A DNA stretch of 64,000 bases. Source: Canna indica (taxonomy: Eukaryota > Streptophyta > Magnoliopsida > Zingiberales > Cannaceae). The notes beneath the pieces are model-generated. The model did no database searches. It had not been told where the DNA came from and saw nothing but the letters and a program-made list of their open reading frames with translations. Location: assembly GCA_034359265.1 (NCBI GenBank), contig CP136896.1, positions 15,407,501-15,471,500 of the forward strand. The letters run 5' to 3'. Of the stretch, positions 1 to 11,398 are shown in pieces. The translations under genes and the position numbers were made by a program. Positions within the stretch are counted from its first letter, which is position 1. The number at the start of each line of letters is the position of its first letter.

Positions 1-1
1 T

Positions 2-743
2 TCATCAAGTGAAGAATCCGAAAAAGAAAAGGGAAATCTTTGCTTAATGGCCTTAAATGATGAGGTAATCCGGCCCTACCATTACTATATTTGACAAAGT
101 CTATACACAAGATGAACTTGAAAATGAGCTTGATATGTTGCATGATGAATTTTAGGATTGTTAGACAATCCTTTAAAGAACTTCAAAAGAAAAATGCTAA
201 ATTAGAGAATGAAAATGCCTTCTTCCTTTCATCATATGATTCTCTTGAAGAAGAATTAGAAATATTGAAAAATAAAAACAAACCTTTAGATAATGATTTA
301 CTTGCTTTGAAAAATGAAGTGGAAAATCTTAAGGTTGATAATTTAGCTTTAGAGAAAAAGAATAGTGACTTGAAAATTGCTAATGACCTATGTGAGAAAC
401 AAAATGAATTTTTGAGCATGCAAGTTAAACATTTAAATGATAACTAGTATGCTTGCTTTAAAGAAGGAATTATGTGTGTTGAGTGAAAAAATGAAAATGC
501 TAGAATCTAGGAACTTTCATACTTCACATGTTAAAAATCCTAGGAGTTCATTTCATTATGCTAAGCATTCACATGCTCATGCACATACCATCTTTCATGG
601 AAAATGCTATTGTTGTGGTGCTTATGGGCATATGATAAAAGATTGTGCTTTTAAGAGGAACCCTAATGTTAGGACAATTTGGGTTCCAAAAGTTTCTAAC
701 CCCCAAGGACCCAAAACTATTTGGGTACCAAAAGTGTCATCTT
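2..743 (+). pseudogene. Sire-like Ty1/copia gag, C-terminal half (gag-only element, copy A)
   Basis: Translated pieces show the usual order of a Sire-type gag C-terminal half. First comes a Ser/Glu-rich stretch running into NLCLMALNDEV (from base 2). A Lys/Glu/Asn-rich coiled coil follows (about 91-447). Then comes a CX2CX4HX4C zinc knuckle (CYCCGAYGHMIKDC, about 605-650) and two IWVPKV-type motifs (about 676-735). Gag would package element RNA in cytoplasmic particles. The frame shifts at least twice and is cut at 743 by a solo LTR. On the far side (2391 on) the frame soon stops and the sequence becomes non-coding. No protease, integrase or RT follows, as in copy B at 16832-20759. The element's 5' part lies outside the window. 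Confidence 0.8.
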
Positions 744-1437
744 TGTTGGCCTAAGGTTTTCTTCCTTGGTCTTAATCTCAGTTTTGATGATAACAAACAT
801 GGAACTAATGTTTCATGGAGAATTATTTTTAGGTTCCATATTGGTTAGCGCTCGACGTCCCCGATCGAAAAAATAAGAGAAATCAAAGAAATCGAGAAGG
901 ACGCTCGTTGTTGCTCAGATTTTGCCGAGAAGATAGAGTTTAGGTTTAGGGTGTTTAGAATGTGTTGTAAATCCTGATGATGATGCAAAGAAATCCAAAA
1001 ACCAAACCCGAACCCCAAAACACACAAACTCGAAAAATTAGAAAAGGCCCTGAAATTCACTAAGCTTAGAGAGCTCCTTGGAGGGCTATATGACCTAGAC
1101 ATTTTATTGGCACCAAAAGTGTCGGTAATTGTTCCTTAGGTAAAAACTAGATAACGAGGTACTTTTAAAGAATTTTTGGAAGCCTTTAGCCTACCCATAC
1201 TTGACCCGAAAGATTATAAAATTTCTATTTTTTAAAAATTTGTACTAGACCCCAAAAGTTAGATTTTGATTCTTAAGGATTTTGATTTTTTAGATATTTT
1301 TATTGAATCCAAACGGGGGTAATCCTTATATAACATTTATATTTTAATAAATATTATATAAGTAGACCTAGTGAAGACAGAACCCAGGAACGAGCAAACA
1401 AGTAGAAAACTCAGCCAAACTAAGCAGTCTGCCCAAG

Positions 1438-1572
1438 TTCGATCGATCGACCGACTAGTCGATCGACGGTATTTTGGTCGACCGATCGATCAACCGAACG
1501 ATGCCCAGAATGGGTAGAATGCCTTCGGTCGCTCGGCGGTCGATCGGTCGGTCGATCGACGATCGACTGGCA
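1438..1572 (+). promoter_or_regulatory. GATCGACC-type palindromic array in LTR U3
   Basis: A run of overlapping self-complementary units (GATCGATCGACC, TCGATCGACG, GGTCGATCGGTCGG and similar) packed with CpG. It lies about 75 bases upstream of the LTR TATA box. Equivalent arrays of different length lie at 4368-4510, 20288-20437, 21888-22040, 23650-24032, 33572-33735 and 63118-63232, and are missing from the LTRs at 5179-6001 and 4834-6981. Position suggests a promoter-proximal element; a regulatory role is inferred. Confidence 0.7.
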
Positions 1573-1586
1573 AGCAATCGGGCGTC

Positions 1587-1614
1587 GCCAATGGGCAGAA
1601 ATTAGCCCGTTGGC
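1587..1614 (+). repeat. U3 inverted repeat (hairpin) of LTR-A
   Basis: Arms GCCAATGGGC (1587-1596) and GCCCGTTGGC (1605-1614) pair over 10 bases with one G-T wobble and an 8-base loop. It sits between the GATC array and the TATA box. Related hairpins occupy the same place in other LTR-A copies. Confidence 0.7.
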
Positions 1615-1645
1615 AAATCTATTTTGGCTCTCTCTTCTTGGGGCT

Positions 1646-1653
1646 TATATATA
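1646..1653 (+). promoter_or_regulatory. TATA box of the solo LTR
   Basis: TATATATA in the context GGGCTTATATATACTAG marks the probable core promoter of LTR-A. Other copies have TATAAATA or TATTTATA (antisense) at the same relative place. Confidence 0.6.
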
Positions 1654-2390
1654 CTAGCCCTTGAGTGCCTTCCTCCATGATCTTGACCTTCATTGAGTCA
1701 TTCCTAAAGATTTATTTGAGCCATCTTTGCGAGGACCCTAGTTTTGATCTCCACTTCTTGATTTAGCCTTCGAGCTTCACCGATTCATCATCTTGAGGCA
1801 TCAAGAGGACTAGGGAGTTTCTTTTGGAGCTAAGTATTTGTTGTTTGATTTATTGCTCCATTAGTTATTGTATTTTTCTGTTCACTTCATTGTATTAAAG
1901 CTTGTGTAAACCTAGGTTGCTAGGTTTGATTGAGTTGGTGGTTGCCTTGGTGTTAAGGCTTAAATCCACCATTGTAAACTTAGTTTAGTAGGATTAGTTG
2001 AGTTGTCCCTTAAGTTGAGGTGGGAGAGTGCTCTCGGTAGGAAGACGAGATACTTTCGGGTGTGGAAGTGCCTTTGGTTTGAGAGCGGAGACTTTCTGTT
2101 GTAAAGTCCTCTTTGTAAGGGAAGCGATATAATCTAATAAAACTAGTTTGGAAATCCTAAGTGGGGTGCTTAGGTAGTGGAGTAGGCAGTGGGGCCGAAT
2201 CACTATAAATAATTGTGTTAGCCTTATTTATCTTGCATTTCTTATTGCTTATCATTTATATGTTGCTTCCGCTTACTACTCGATTTGTAAATTGCCTAAG
2301 TAATCAAGTAAATGATTAAAACCAAAATTAGGCGATAAGTTTAGTTAACACACTATTCACCCCCCCTCTAGTGTGGCAATTTCACCAACA

Positions 2391-3713
2391 ATCTTCTTTT
2401 ATAGTGGGGCTACCACACAAAGTTAATTAAAAGATTGATGGTGTGTTGAAGTTGATCAACGACCCCAATGAAGAATTCTCACTTGGTTGCAACTTCAAAC
2501 TACTTTGATGCTTTAAGTAAAGTTGGCATCAAAACTATTTCGGTATCATCTCATTTCTTGATTAGTTTCACCAATAATTGGAGTTACATGGTTAATTAGA
2601 GTTGTTTTTACTGCTCTTGATAAGAGATTTTGAAAAATTGATTTTGATTTTTAATTTCCCGATCTCTTCAGATACCTTTGTGACCTATAATGAGTCTATG
2701 CAACCTATCGATTTTGAAACCAAGGCTAATTGTGGCCATTTCGGTTTTCAACCAATAGGAAGGGTTGGAGATCTTATTCTTTCAAATTTTCATATTTTTG
2801 AGATCTGTTTGATTCATTTTGGTACATATCGTACTTCTTAAAATGAATCTTTAACTATTTAGTAAAGTTGGATTTTGAATGAAAACTTTGATGCTTACTT
2901 TGCTATTTAGAGTGATTAACTTGTTTGAATGATTTTGTCATTGTGTTACCAATGATTTCTTCTTACATGTTAAATCTAAGTTTAAATGGAAGATTAATTA
3001 GAAAAGAAAATAAAAAGTTTGGCTATATTCCCATGAATGAGGTATGATTTTGGTTGTTCCAAATATCTACTCCAATACCTCAATATTCATGTTTTATTGG
3101 TGTCTCAATACTCATGATTAAAATTGAATGTTAAATCCTTGAATTTTCATGATTAAGTAGAACTTTAGCACTTACGCAAATTTCATTGAGTAAAAATTGT
3201 CCTAGGTCAAAATTTATTTTGAGTCCAAACTTCACAAACATGTTTAGATATACTCATGTTAGGTGTTCATGTGTTTAAACTTGAAAATCAATGAGTAAAT
3301 GATAAGGTTGATGCTTAGCTAGATTCATGTTAAATGCTTATTTTTGAATGAAATCATGCTAAGGTTATATTTTGACCGAGACTTGAATTTATGAATGAAG
3401 CCCGAACTTGGATTTTATTGATCATTTCTTGCTATCATGTATGTTTTAGTCTCATATTAGATATTTGGTTTTCATTCATTTGGTTGAGATCTTCATGCTT
3501 CATGAAAATTGTTTGAGTCTCAACTTTGATTAGATTGATTTTTCTTGCCCTTTTTGATTGATGTCAAAAGGGGGAGAAAAATATAGATTAAAGGGAAGAC
3601 AATATAGAAAAACCATGCATATAGATAGAGGGAGAAATCCCATGATTGACTTCCTTTATGCTTAATAGAAAATATTTTCTTAAGGTTGTTTGTCATCATC
3701 AAAAAGGGGGAGA
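2391..3713 (+). mobile_element. 3' internal non-coding region and polypurine tract of gag-only element copy A
   Basis: Resumes the element broken by the solo LTR and runs to a polypurine tract AAAAAGGGGGAGA at 3701-3713, with a second similar tract (AAAAGGGGGAGA) near 3568. No pol motif is present in any frame. Blocks match the reverse complement of 17690-18300 in copy B, for example the stretch with CCAATAGGAAGGGTTGGAG near 2750. The two copies therefore share this tail directly after gag. Two purine tracts before the LTR are also typical of Sire-type elements. Confidence 0.75.
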
Positions 3714-4833
3714 TGTTGGGTGAATGTCCCAACATCAACCAAAACTAAGTGCGACTAAATGATATGCGTTAGTAAGTATGAAAAGTAATTATAAGTAATC
3801 AAACAAGACAATGCAAACACAAGAGATTATAGTGGTTCGGCCAACCCCGCCTACTCCACTACCTTGGCTCCTCACCAAGGATTTCTAACCGACTCCTTTA
3901 TAGATAATGTGTTTCCCTTTGAATACAAATGCAGACTCACTTCTCAACCATTTGAGAATGCCTCAACCTTATTCACTTAGGCAAAATATAAGACTACAAA
4001 GATAACCCTAAGGTGTTTAACCTAGCATACCTAGCAAGCTAACAATGAAAAGCTAATTTAATAACAAAGAAAATAACAACAAAGATGCTAAGAATTAAAC
4101 CATACAAGTGAGCTCCATTGGAAAGTTTCCAAAGCCTCCAACTCGTCAAGATGTAGAGCTCGAAATGAAGCCGGAGTTGAGGCGAAAAGAATACTTCGAG
4201 TAGATGAACGATTGTCGAAGTTTGCACGATGAAATCCACTTAGGAAGGCTCAAATACACTCTTAGAGATCTTCAATACATGGTTAAGAGGCTTTTAGAAG
4301 GTTGGTGAGTTATATTTATAACCCCTCACTCGGTTGTGTCACCCAACGGATGTTTTTCTGCCCGTTGGGACTCTCGATCGCTTGTCGGTCGATCGTCGGT
4401 CGATCGAACGATCGAACGCAATATTCTACTACTTTTGGGCCTCATTCGGTCGACCGAATACCTCACTGTCATTTTTTGCATTCATTCGGTTGACTGAATG
4501 GTTGACCGAACCTTGGCCGAGGCTAATTTTTTGAGTCTTCTTCTCGCGTGCTTCGTTTCCGGGTTTCGTTACCAAGTTTTGACTTGGATAACATTACAAT
4601 TAAGCTTGGGATATATTCCTAGAGTCATATTAAATGAAATCTATTTCTAACTCTAGATTTTCTACTCGATCGTCGTCGGGGCCATTTTTGCCAATTTTTG
4701 GTATTTCTCCAAATGAAGTTTGTGCGCGTATTGTAACCTCAACCTGAAATCAAATACTTGATAAACCCATTAGAATAAGTTTGTTATCATCAAAATCAAG
4801 ATGGTGACCAAAGTTGAAAACCTTAGGCCAACC
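3714..4833 (-). mobile_element. LTR-A copy, antisense, at the polypurine-tract junction
   Basis: On the + strand it starts TGTTGGGTGAATG and ends CCTTAGGCCAAC, the reverse of the LTR-A order. It contains the antisense family block ATAGTGGTTCGGCC (about 3832), an antisense TATA (about 4312-4320) and a GATC array (4368-4510). An upstream polypurine tract would predict a sense LTR here, but the family's shared block runs antisense. It may be a solo LTR inserted at the old junction, or the product of an inversion. No clean target duplication is seen. Confidence 0.7.
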
Positions 4834-6981
4834 TAAGGTTCTCCACCTTGGTCTTAATCTCGGTTTTGATGATAACAAACATGGAACTAATGTTTGAGCA
4901 AGAAATATTTTCAGGTTCCATATCGGTTTACATGCGATGTCCCTGATCGGGAAAATCACAAAAAATCAAGAATCAGAGGCTTCAGAGTCGAGCATGTCAA
5001 AATTAGTTTAGAACTTAATTTCTCTTATTGTAAATATTCTTAAGCCTTAGTTTGATGTCCTCATTGAGTTTGCAATTCAAAAAAATGAAACCCGAACCCC
5101 GAAAACTTGAAAACTAGAAAAATAAAAAAATGACCCTGAAAATTTGTAAGTATAGGGGGGCTCCTTGGAGGGCTACATTGTTAGTTGAAGGGTTCCTCCT
5201 TCATGCTTTATTCTCCTTATGATTATTTTGATGATAACAAACCTATTTAACAAGTGCTTGAAGTATGAAAATTGTAGGATCGATGAAAGATATGTCAAGC
5301 CTTACATCTCTCGATCAATCTCCAAAATAGATAAATGCGTGCATCAAAAATACTTTGGATAGCATGGAGAATCCTTTAAAGTTAAAGCACACATTGATTT
5401 GGTTGGAAAAGAGCATTGATTCTTGGTTTCATTTCTAAGCTCTTTTCATTGTAATTTTTACCTGTTATTTGAACATGTTGTTTTTGGAATTGAGTTTGTA
5501 TAAACCTAAGTTGCTAGGTTTGATTTGGTTGGTGGTTGCCTTTGTACGTGATTAAGGTTTAATTCCACCGTTGTAGATCATTGTAAAGTATCACTTGCTA
5601 GGATTAAGTGAGTTATCCCTTAGGGTTGAGGTGGAAGAGTGCTCTCGGTAAGAAGACGGAGACTTCCGGGTGTGGAAGTGCCTTAGGTCGAGAGTGCGAC
5701 TCTTCGAGTCAAAGTCCTCTATGTAAGGGAAACTAATTAATCTAGTAAAACTTAATTTGGAAATCTTAAGCGGGGTGCTTAGGTAGTGGAGTAGGCATTG
5801 GGGCCGAACCACTATAAATTTCTGTGTTTTCATTGATAACTTATGTGTATTTATTGTTTTATCATTTATCTCTTCCGCATCTAATCATTCAATCGTAAAT
5901 TGCCTAAAAAATCTAAGTAAACGATTAAAATTAAATTTAGGTTAATTAATTTAGTAAATACACTATTCACCACCCCCTCTAGTGTTGCCATATCACCTAC
6001 ATACATAATTTAGATATTTTTTTGCTATCAAAAGTTCCAATAATTGTTCCTTAGGTAAAAACAAATTAAAGACATATTTTAAAGGAATTTTTGAAAACCG
6101 TTAAACGAAAAAACTAAGGCTTGAAAGGCTAGAAACTTTCAAACTATCAAGAATTCCCAGAATGCCCCCAACCAGTTTTTAAAAACTGCCTAAAATTCCT
6201 AGAGTGCCCCCAAACAACTCTTTTTCAAATGAGACATGGCTTGAACGTCTCTTTTCTTTCATACCCTATTACCAACTCTATAAATACACCAAAAACTCCC
6301 TCCATAAGGCCCCCAACTATTCCATTGAGCTATCAAACATTCTCTTGAGCCTTAAAGAGTGATTCCAAAGTGTAAATCATAGTTTTCATCTCTCATTGTC
6401 TTCCTTCACTCTCAAGACCTAAAACTTGGCGTAGACATCATCCTAAGGCTTGGAGTTCTAGGAGACATCAAGGAGAAGCTTCAACTAGTGTTTGTGATTT
6501 ACTTAAGCTTTTCTCATTGCATTTTCTACTTGTTGTTTTCATTTCAACTCAAAGTCGGTTTGTAACAAGGTGTGAACGACACACCTCGGGTTTGACTTGT
6601 GTATAACTTTTAGAGTTCCTTAGGTTTGAGGTAGATGTACTCTCATTGTGGAGAGATAAGCCCTTGGTTAACCTTCATTTGTAGAAAAAGAAAAGTTAAT
6701 ACAAGTAGTTGTAAAATCCTTGGTGGTGAACCAAGGTAGTGGAGTAGGGAAGGTTCCCAAACCACTCTAAATATCATGTTAGCTTTGCATCATTGATATT
6801 TTGAATTACTTAGTTTATCACTTGTTCTCATTCTCATTATCAAGCATAATCATATCAAACATTCATCATAACTTAGAAACCTAGAGTGGAATTTGAATTA
6901 GTTGAGATCAAACTAGAATTGAAGTCAATCACCTTAGACTCACACTATTCACCCCCCTCTAGTGTGCCTTAACACCTTTCA
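4834..6981 (+). mobile_element. LTR-A copy, sense, split by a nested solo LTR
   Basis: The left part (4834-5178) begins CTAAGGTTCTCC, lacking the first few LTR bases. The right part (6007 to about 6981) ends after CACTATTCACCCCCCTCTAG. The two join when 5179-6001 and one TACAT are removed: text at 5160-5178 followed by 6007 on matches the uninterrupted LTR at 1080-1180. A TATA box (TATAAATA) lies near 6282. No GATC array is present. The exact right end is uncertain. This could be the displaced 3' LTR of the gag-only element. Confidence 0.75.
5179..6001 (+). mobile_element. Nested solo LTR (LTR-A subfamily) with TACAT duplication
   Basis: Starts TGTTAGTTGAAGG and ends CACCTACA; flanked by TACAT at 5174-5178 and 6002-6006. 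Its start resembles the LTR at 19536-20759 more than that at 744. It is only 823 bases long and lacks the GATC array. It is inserted within the LTR 4834-6981 and is therefore younger than that LTR. Confidence 0.92.
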
Positions 6982-7074
6982 CGTGGGAGTGTACCTTTGG
7001 TCATCTTATTGTCATAACTTTCATACAGTTGACATGTTTAGCTTCTATAAAAATTGCATCTTCCATTACGTTGG

Positions 7075-7150
7075 GCATGGTGTATGGTAGGCTTTGGTGT
7101 ACAGAACTGTATCCTGACCGGTCATGTGACCTTGAGTTCGGTGTGTGACA
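7075..7150 (+). mobile_element. 3' end fragment of a gypsy LTR
   Basis: GGTAGGCTTTGGTGTACAG through GTGTGTGACA matches the ends of the gypsy LTRs at about 15835-15896 and 28979-29042. No primer-binding site follows, so this is a fragment. The stretch 6982-7074 may belong to the same LTR but I cannot prove it. Confidence 0.6.
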
Positions 7151-7684
7151 TCGAGATATTCGGCCATGATTTCTGCTTTATCGCCTACATTCAAGCCATT
7201 TGAGATCAACCCCAAGGAATGTTTGTTGGTTGTGAGTCGTGTTGAGCCATTCCCTCAACCCGCCTCGTTGAGAAGATGAGGAGTAGCATGTCACAGACAT
7301 GACTCTTTCAAGCACCCGTGCGACACTTAGCCCTTCTCTTACCCCTCACAATATGGGCTAAGTCAGCCGCCAACGCAACAACACACACAAGAGATGAAGT
7401 TTGGCAAGAAGCTTTCACTATATTTACTCAAAGAAGAGTTTACAACTCAATGGATGATTGATTGATTGCTTGATTACAAGTGAAGTTTCTATCTCTATTT
7501 ATAGTATTGGTTGCACCCCTTCTTGGATGGACATATCTCCTCTTGATTGATCTCAGCTTTTCCAAAGTAACCGAATCTCACCTCAAGCTAAGTGCTAATG
7601 CTCAAACTCGTGCACACCATCTCGCTTCACGCGTAACCTGTTGAAATCAAAACACATAAAATATTTTAGTGGGTATTACACACG
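7147..7684 (-). mobile_element. Antisense LTR, probably gypsy-type
   Basis: On the + strand it runs TGACATCGAG...GGGTATTACACA, so it has TG and CA ends. Read on the minus strand it starts TGTGTAATACCCACT, and its first ~110 bases match 40784-40890. An antisense TATA (TATTTATAG, about 7496) fits an LTR promoter. The remainder diverges from the 40784 LTR. No target duplication was found and the left limit overlaps the preceding LTR fragment. Confidence 0.55.
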
Positions 7685-8683
7685 TTGTCCTACACTCCTA
7701 CTTTTGGATCTAAGGGCGTGACATGCAGTTCCTATTTTGAAGTAGCGAGCTTGGCCCACCAAGCTCTCACACGGGCCTGAAAGGTTAGAGGCTCAGTCCG
7801 TTGTTTCATGGATCAAGTGGACTCAATAAAGAAAGGCTGAATAGTGTGTCTTATTTGATAGATGAAATCCCTTATTGTGGCCGGTCTAGGTGACGAGGGG
7901 ATTTGGAGGAAATATTTCCTTTGTTCTTCATTTCATGGTTCTTGACCTTGAGGGGCCGGCGGCGAAGAGGAAGGAGGACATGCTGAATATTATTTATTTA
8001 TTTATTTCCTATATGAATTAGTGGCTGGTCTCCTTATGAATCGGTATTACATGAAGGGAAAATGATGCCCTATCAATAGGAAACAAAGTAGGGCAGCCTA
8101 GGGTAGACCCTAGAACCCTAAGGGCCGGCGGCTTGTAGTAGAGATAAACTTTGTTAAATTTTTAGTTTCCGACATAGTTCTATGTTTGATATGTTAAATT
8201 CCCTCATGGATAATTGGATATAACCCAACCTACACTTTTATATTCTTGAATGATTCATTCCCCCAATAAAAAAACGTATTTTGGGTGATTTACATAAAAG
8301 AAAAACAGAAAATAAAGGTAGTTCAGTTTAGTTTGGTGGAAACATGAGGAAGATTAGGCAAACTCAATTAAGTTTTAATTGTTTGTTTGTCTTTTCACAT
8401 AAGCACATGTATGAATAATTACTTAGTAGGATCCCCCATTAAACTCAGAGTGAGCTTGGTGCATTACTTGTTACCGATATGCCAGGCCAAGACTTTGAAC
8501 CATGAACATTTGTGCTATTAAGATCACAAATCACACACTTATAAATTGTAATGACATACATCAGATATTGCCTTTAACTAAAGCATAAAACAGTAATAAT
8601 CTTTACATCAGGTCACATACAATTTGCTTATGGATTATTGCGTGATCCACTAAAGCTAATTGATTAGTGTTAACACTAATAAA
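7685..8683. other. Unassigned, probably decayed LTR sequence
   Basis: No gene or reading frame of note. Short stretches (GGGCCGGCGGCTTG, CTAAGGGCGTGACATG) look like gypsy LTR text, but no ends can be set. Confidence 0.4.
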
Positions 8684-8684
8684 T

Positions 8685-8725
<41 letters not shown>

Positions 8726-8747
8726 ACTAAAGCTAAAGCTTTACATC

Positions 8748-8780
<33 letters not shown>
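8684..8780. repeat. Two (AT)n microsatellites
   Basis: Pure AT/TA runs at about 8688-8723 and 8750-8780, separated by a short non-repeat spacer with CCACTAAAGCTAAAGC. CACTA copy 2 has a TA run (60423-60442) in the matching leader position, so this tract is probably part of copy 1. Confidence 0.85.
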
Positions 8781-8783
<3 letters not shown>

Positions 8784-9040
8784 TTAATTGATTAGTGTTA
8801 ATTACTGTTATTAGTGATTAGTTAGATTTATTTACTTTTATTTACTATTAATTACTGTTATTAGAGATTAATTAGGGTTAATTTTAGATTTAATTAGTAA
8901 ATTAGTGTTATTTTTTTAAAAAAATTAGATTAATTAGTTTTCAATTAGATTTAATTACAGTTAATTAGTTGTTAATTAGATTTAATTAGGGTAGAATAAA
9001 TATTAGGGTTAGTTTTAGTTGGGTGTAATTATAATTATGA

Positions 9041-9182
9041 AATCGTCCACTTTGGACTCGCACACTTTGGAATCGTCCACTTTGGACTCGCGCCGGGATT
9101 GTCCATAATGGATGGACTCGCGTGCGTCAGAATTGTCCACTTTAGACTTGCGGCCAAATCGTCTATGGTGGACTCGTGCTGG
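9041..9182 (+). repeat. Degenerate tandem repeat in the CACTA leader
   Basis: About five units built on AATCGTCCACTTTGGACTCG, spaced 26-33 bases. They correspond in reverse complement to the tidy 26-base repeat at 60200-60330 of CACTA copy 2. Confidence 0.75.
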
Positions 9183-9210
9183 AATCAAGACGAGTTGATA
9201 CGTTTCACTT

Positions 9211-11313
9211 ATGCATCGACGACTCTCTTGCCCGTATTGCATGGAACACTCAAAATCCTTCGGTCTTGAGAATGGTCAGAAAATTTCCTTCTTTGATTGT
9301 CATCGCCGGTTCCTACCATCTAACTATCAGTATCGAAGGAATCGTGACAAATTTACCAAGGGTAGAGTCGAAAGAGATGAGCCACCACCAATGTTGTTTG
9401 GTGAACAGATGTTAGCACGTGTTCAATTGCTTCCAGAGATTACTTTTGGTCGGAATGTAAGAATTTTAGGCTTTGGTCAAACACATAATTGGGTGAAAAA
9501 AAGTATCTTTTGGAAATGGTCGTATTGGAGTTTATTACCGATTCGGCATAATTTAGACGTTATGCACATTGAAAAAAATATGTTTGATAATATTTTTAAC
9601 ATTGTGATGGATATTTTCGGCAAAACTAAAGATAATGTGAAGGCCCGACATGATGTGAAAATACTTTGTAAGAGGCCTAAGTTAGAGTTACAAGAGGTCA
9701 ACAAACGACTTCATAAGCCAAAGGCATCGTATGTGTTAAACAAACAACAGATGAAAGATGTGTATCAATGGATCAAATAACTCAGATTACCCGATGGATA
9801 TGCCTCAAACTTATCTCGATGTGTAAACATCAATGAATGTAAAATATCGGGGATGAAGAGCTACGATTGTCATGTAATCATGCAGAGATTGCTTTCGGTC
9901 GCATTTCGGGATCATCTATATGATAAGATTTGGGGTCCGTTGACAGAATTAAGTATATTTTTCAAAAACATTTGTGCAAATGTACTTCGAGTCGAAGATA
10001 TGTCAGCACTTGAAAATAATATTGTTGAAATCATATGCAAGCTGGAGCAATTTTTCCCTCATGTATTTTTTGACTCGATGGAGCATCTACCGATACACTT
10101 GGCATACAAGGCACAAGTTGGTGGCCCCGTTCAATAACGGTGGATGTACTTATTTGAAAGATACATGAATCATCTGAGGAAAAAAGTAAAGAACACCGCT
10201 GCAGTTGAAGGTTCCATATCAGAAGCATATATAATTCAAGAAATTTCAACATTCTGCTCATTTTATTTTGAATCAACCATCAAGACAAGACTTAATCGTC
10301 TTCCACAGAACGACGTCGGGGGAGCTCGACCATCAGATAGTTGTTTAAATATCTTTGGTTACCCTGGTCGTGCTTTGGGTTCTCGTTCGTCTCGATTCTT
10401 AAACGATGAAGAGTACCATTTGGTCTACTTGTACGTTTTACTAAACTGTCCAGAGATTGAGAAGTTCATTAAAATATTTGACATTGAGATGGTGACAAAA
10501 TACTCAATTTACAGTGATGAGGAATTAGAAAGATTACGGAATCGTGAGTTTCCTAATTGGTTTCAAGCTTATAGCACAGAACACAGAGGCGAAATAGATA
10601 ACTAAATATTTAAATTTGCTAGTGGACCGGCACAACTTGTATAGTGTTATAATGGTTATTTTGTCAATGGATATAGATATCACACACTTGAATATCCATC
10701 TACAAAAAAGACTATGAATGCTGGGGTTTGCGTCAAAGGGACAATGTATGATGAATGTGATGTTGACTTTTACGAACTCTTGGAAGAAGTCATTGAATTG
10801 CAATTTTTCGGATGTAAATCAGTTGCCCTTTTGAAATGCCATTGGTTCGATACAAGCGATAGGGGCATGAGAGTTCATCCAAAGTATAAACAGCTGGTCG
10901 AGGTCAATTACAAATCAAAATTGACTTCAAATGAGTAATTTATATTGGCATCTCAAGCTGAACAAGTATATTATATGTAGTATCCGTCTCGAAAGAAAGA
11001 TAGGGCAGATTGGCGTGTAGTCTGTAAGACTAAAGCCAGAGGAAAAATTGACCCGATAGTTGGAGAGAATGAGCCAGCAGATGACTTCTATCTAGAAGAA
11101 GATCCTTTCGAAGTGGAACGAGTTAGTCCAATACTTGAGGATGATGACACAGAGTTAGTTCAATTGGAAATAGAATATGTTGATGACGATGACAATGAAG
11201 TTGAGGAAGGACAGAATGATGACGAGGGAGATGAAGAAGAATTTCAAGATTCCGATACAGAAGAACAAGAAGAAGAGTATTACACAGATGATGATAATGA
11301 CGATGACGAATAA
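9211..11313 (+). pseudogene. CACTA TNP2-type transposase, 5'-truncated pseudogene
   Basis: One continuous frame aligns with the copy 2 transposase from HRRLSCPYCMEHSK through the acidic C-terminus. It carries the end of the Transposase_21 (TNP2) region with RHNLDVMHIEKN (about 9541-9580), then DUF4218-like and DUF4216-like parts (CVKGTMYDECDVDFY, about 10730). In-frame stops fall at 9778, 10135, 10603, near 10639, 10936 and 10978; no frameshift is needed. The first ~300 residues are missing: the frame begins just after the leader repeats, so a deletion fused leader to mid-gene. The enzyme would have cut and joined transposon ends in the nucleus; this copy cannot. Confidence 0.9.
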
Positions 11314-11398
11314 TTGTAAATGTGAAGTATATATTCAATTATTAAATATATCTATTAATTTATTTTATATAATCTAATTATATTAAATTTTTACAGCT

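Larger units (their letters stand above)
744..2390 (+). mobile_element. Solo LTR, family LTR-A, with 5-bp target duplication
   Basis: Begins TGTTGGCCTAAGG and ends CACCAACA, so it has TG...CA ends with short inverted TGTTGG/CCAACA tips. The flanking pentamers are identical: ATCTT at 739-743 and at 2391-2395. There is no internal region or primer-binding site, so this is a solo LTR left by recombination between two LTRs. It sits inside the gag of copy A. Inside are a GATC-rich palindromic array (about 1438-1572), a short inverted repeat (1587-1614), a TATA box (1646-1653) and the family-wide block around GTAGTGGAGTAGGCA (about 2170). Confidence 0.92.
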
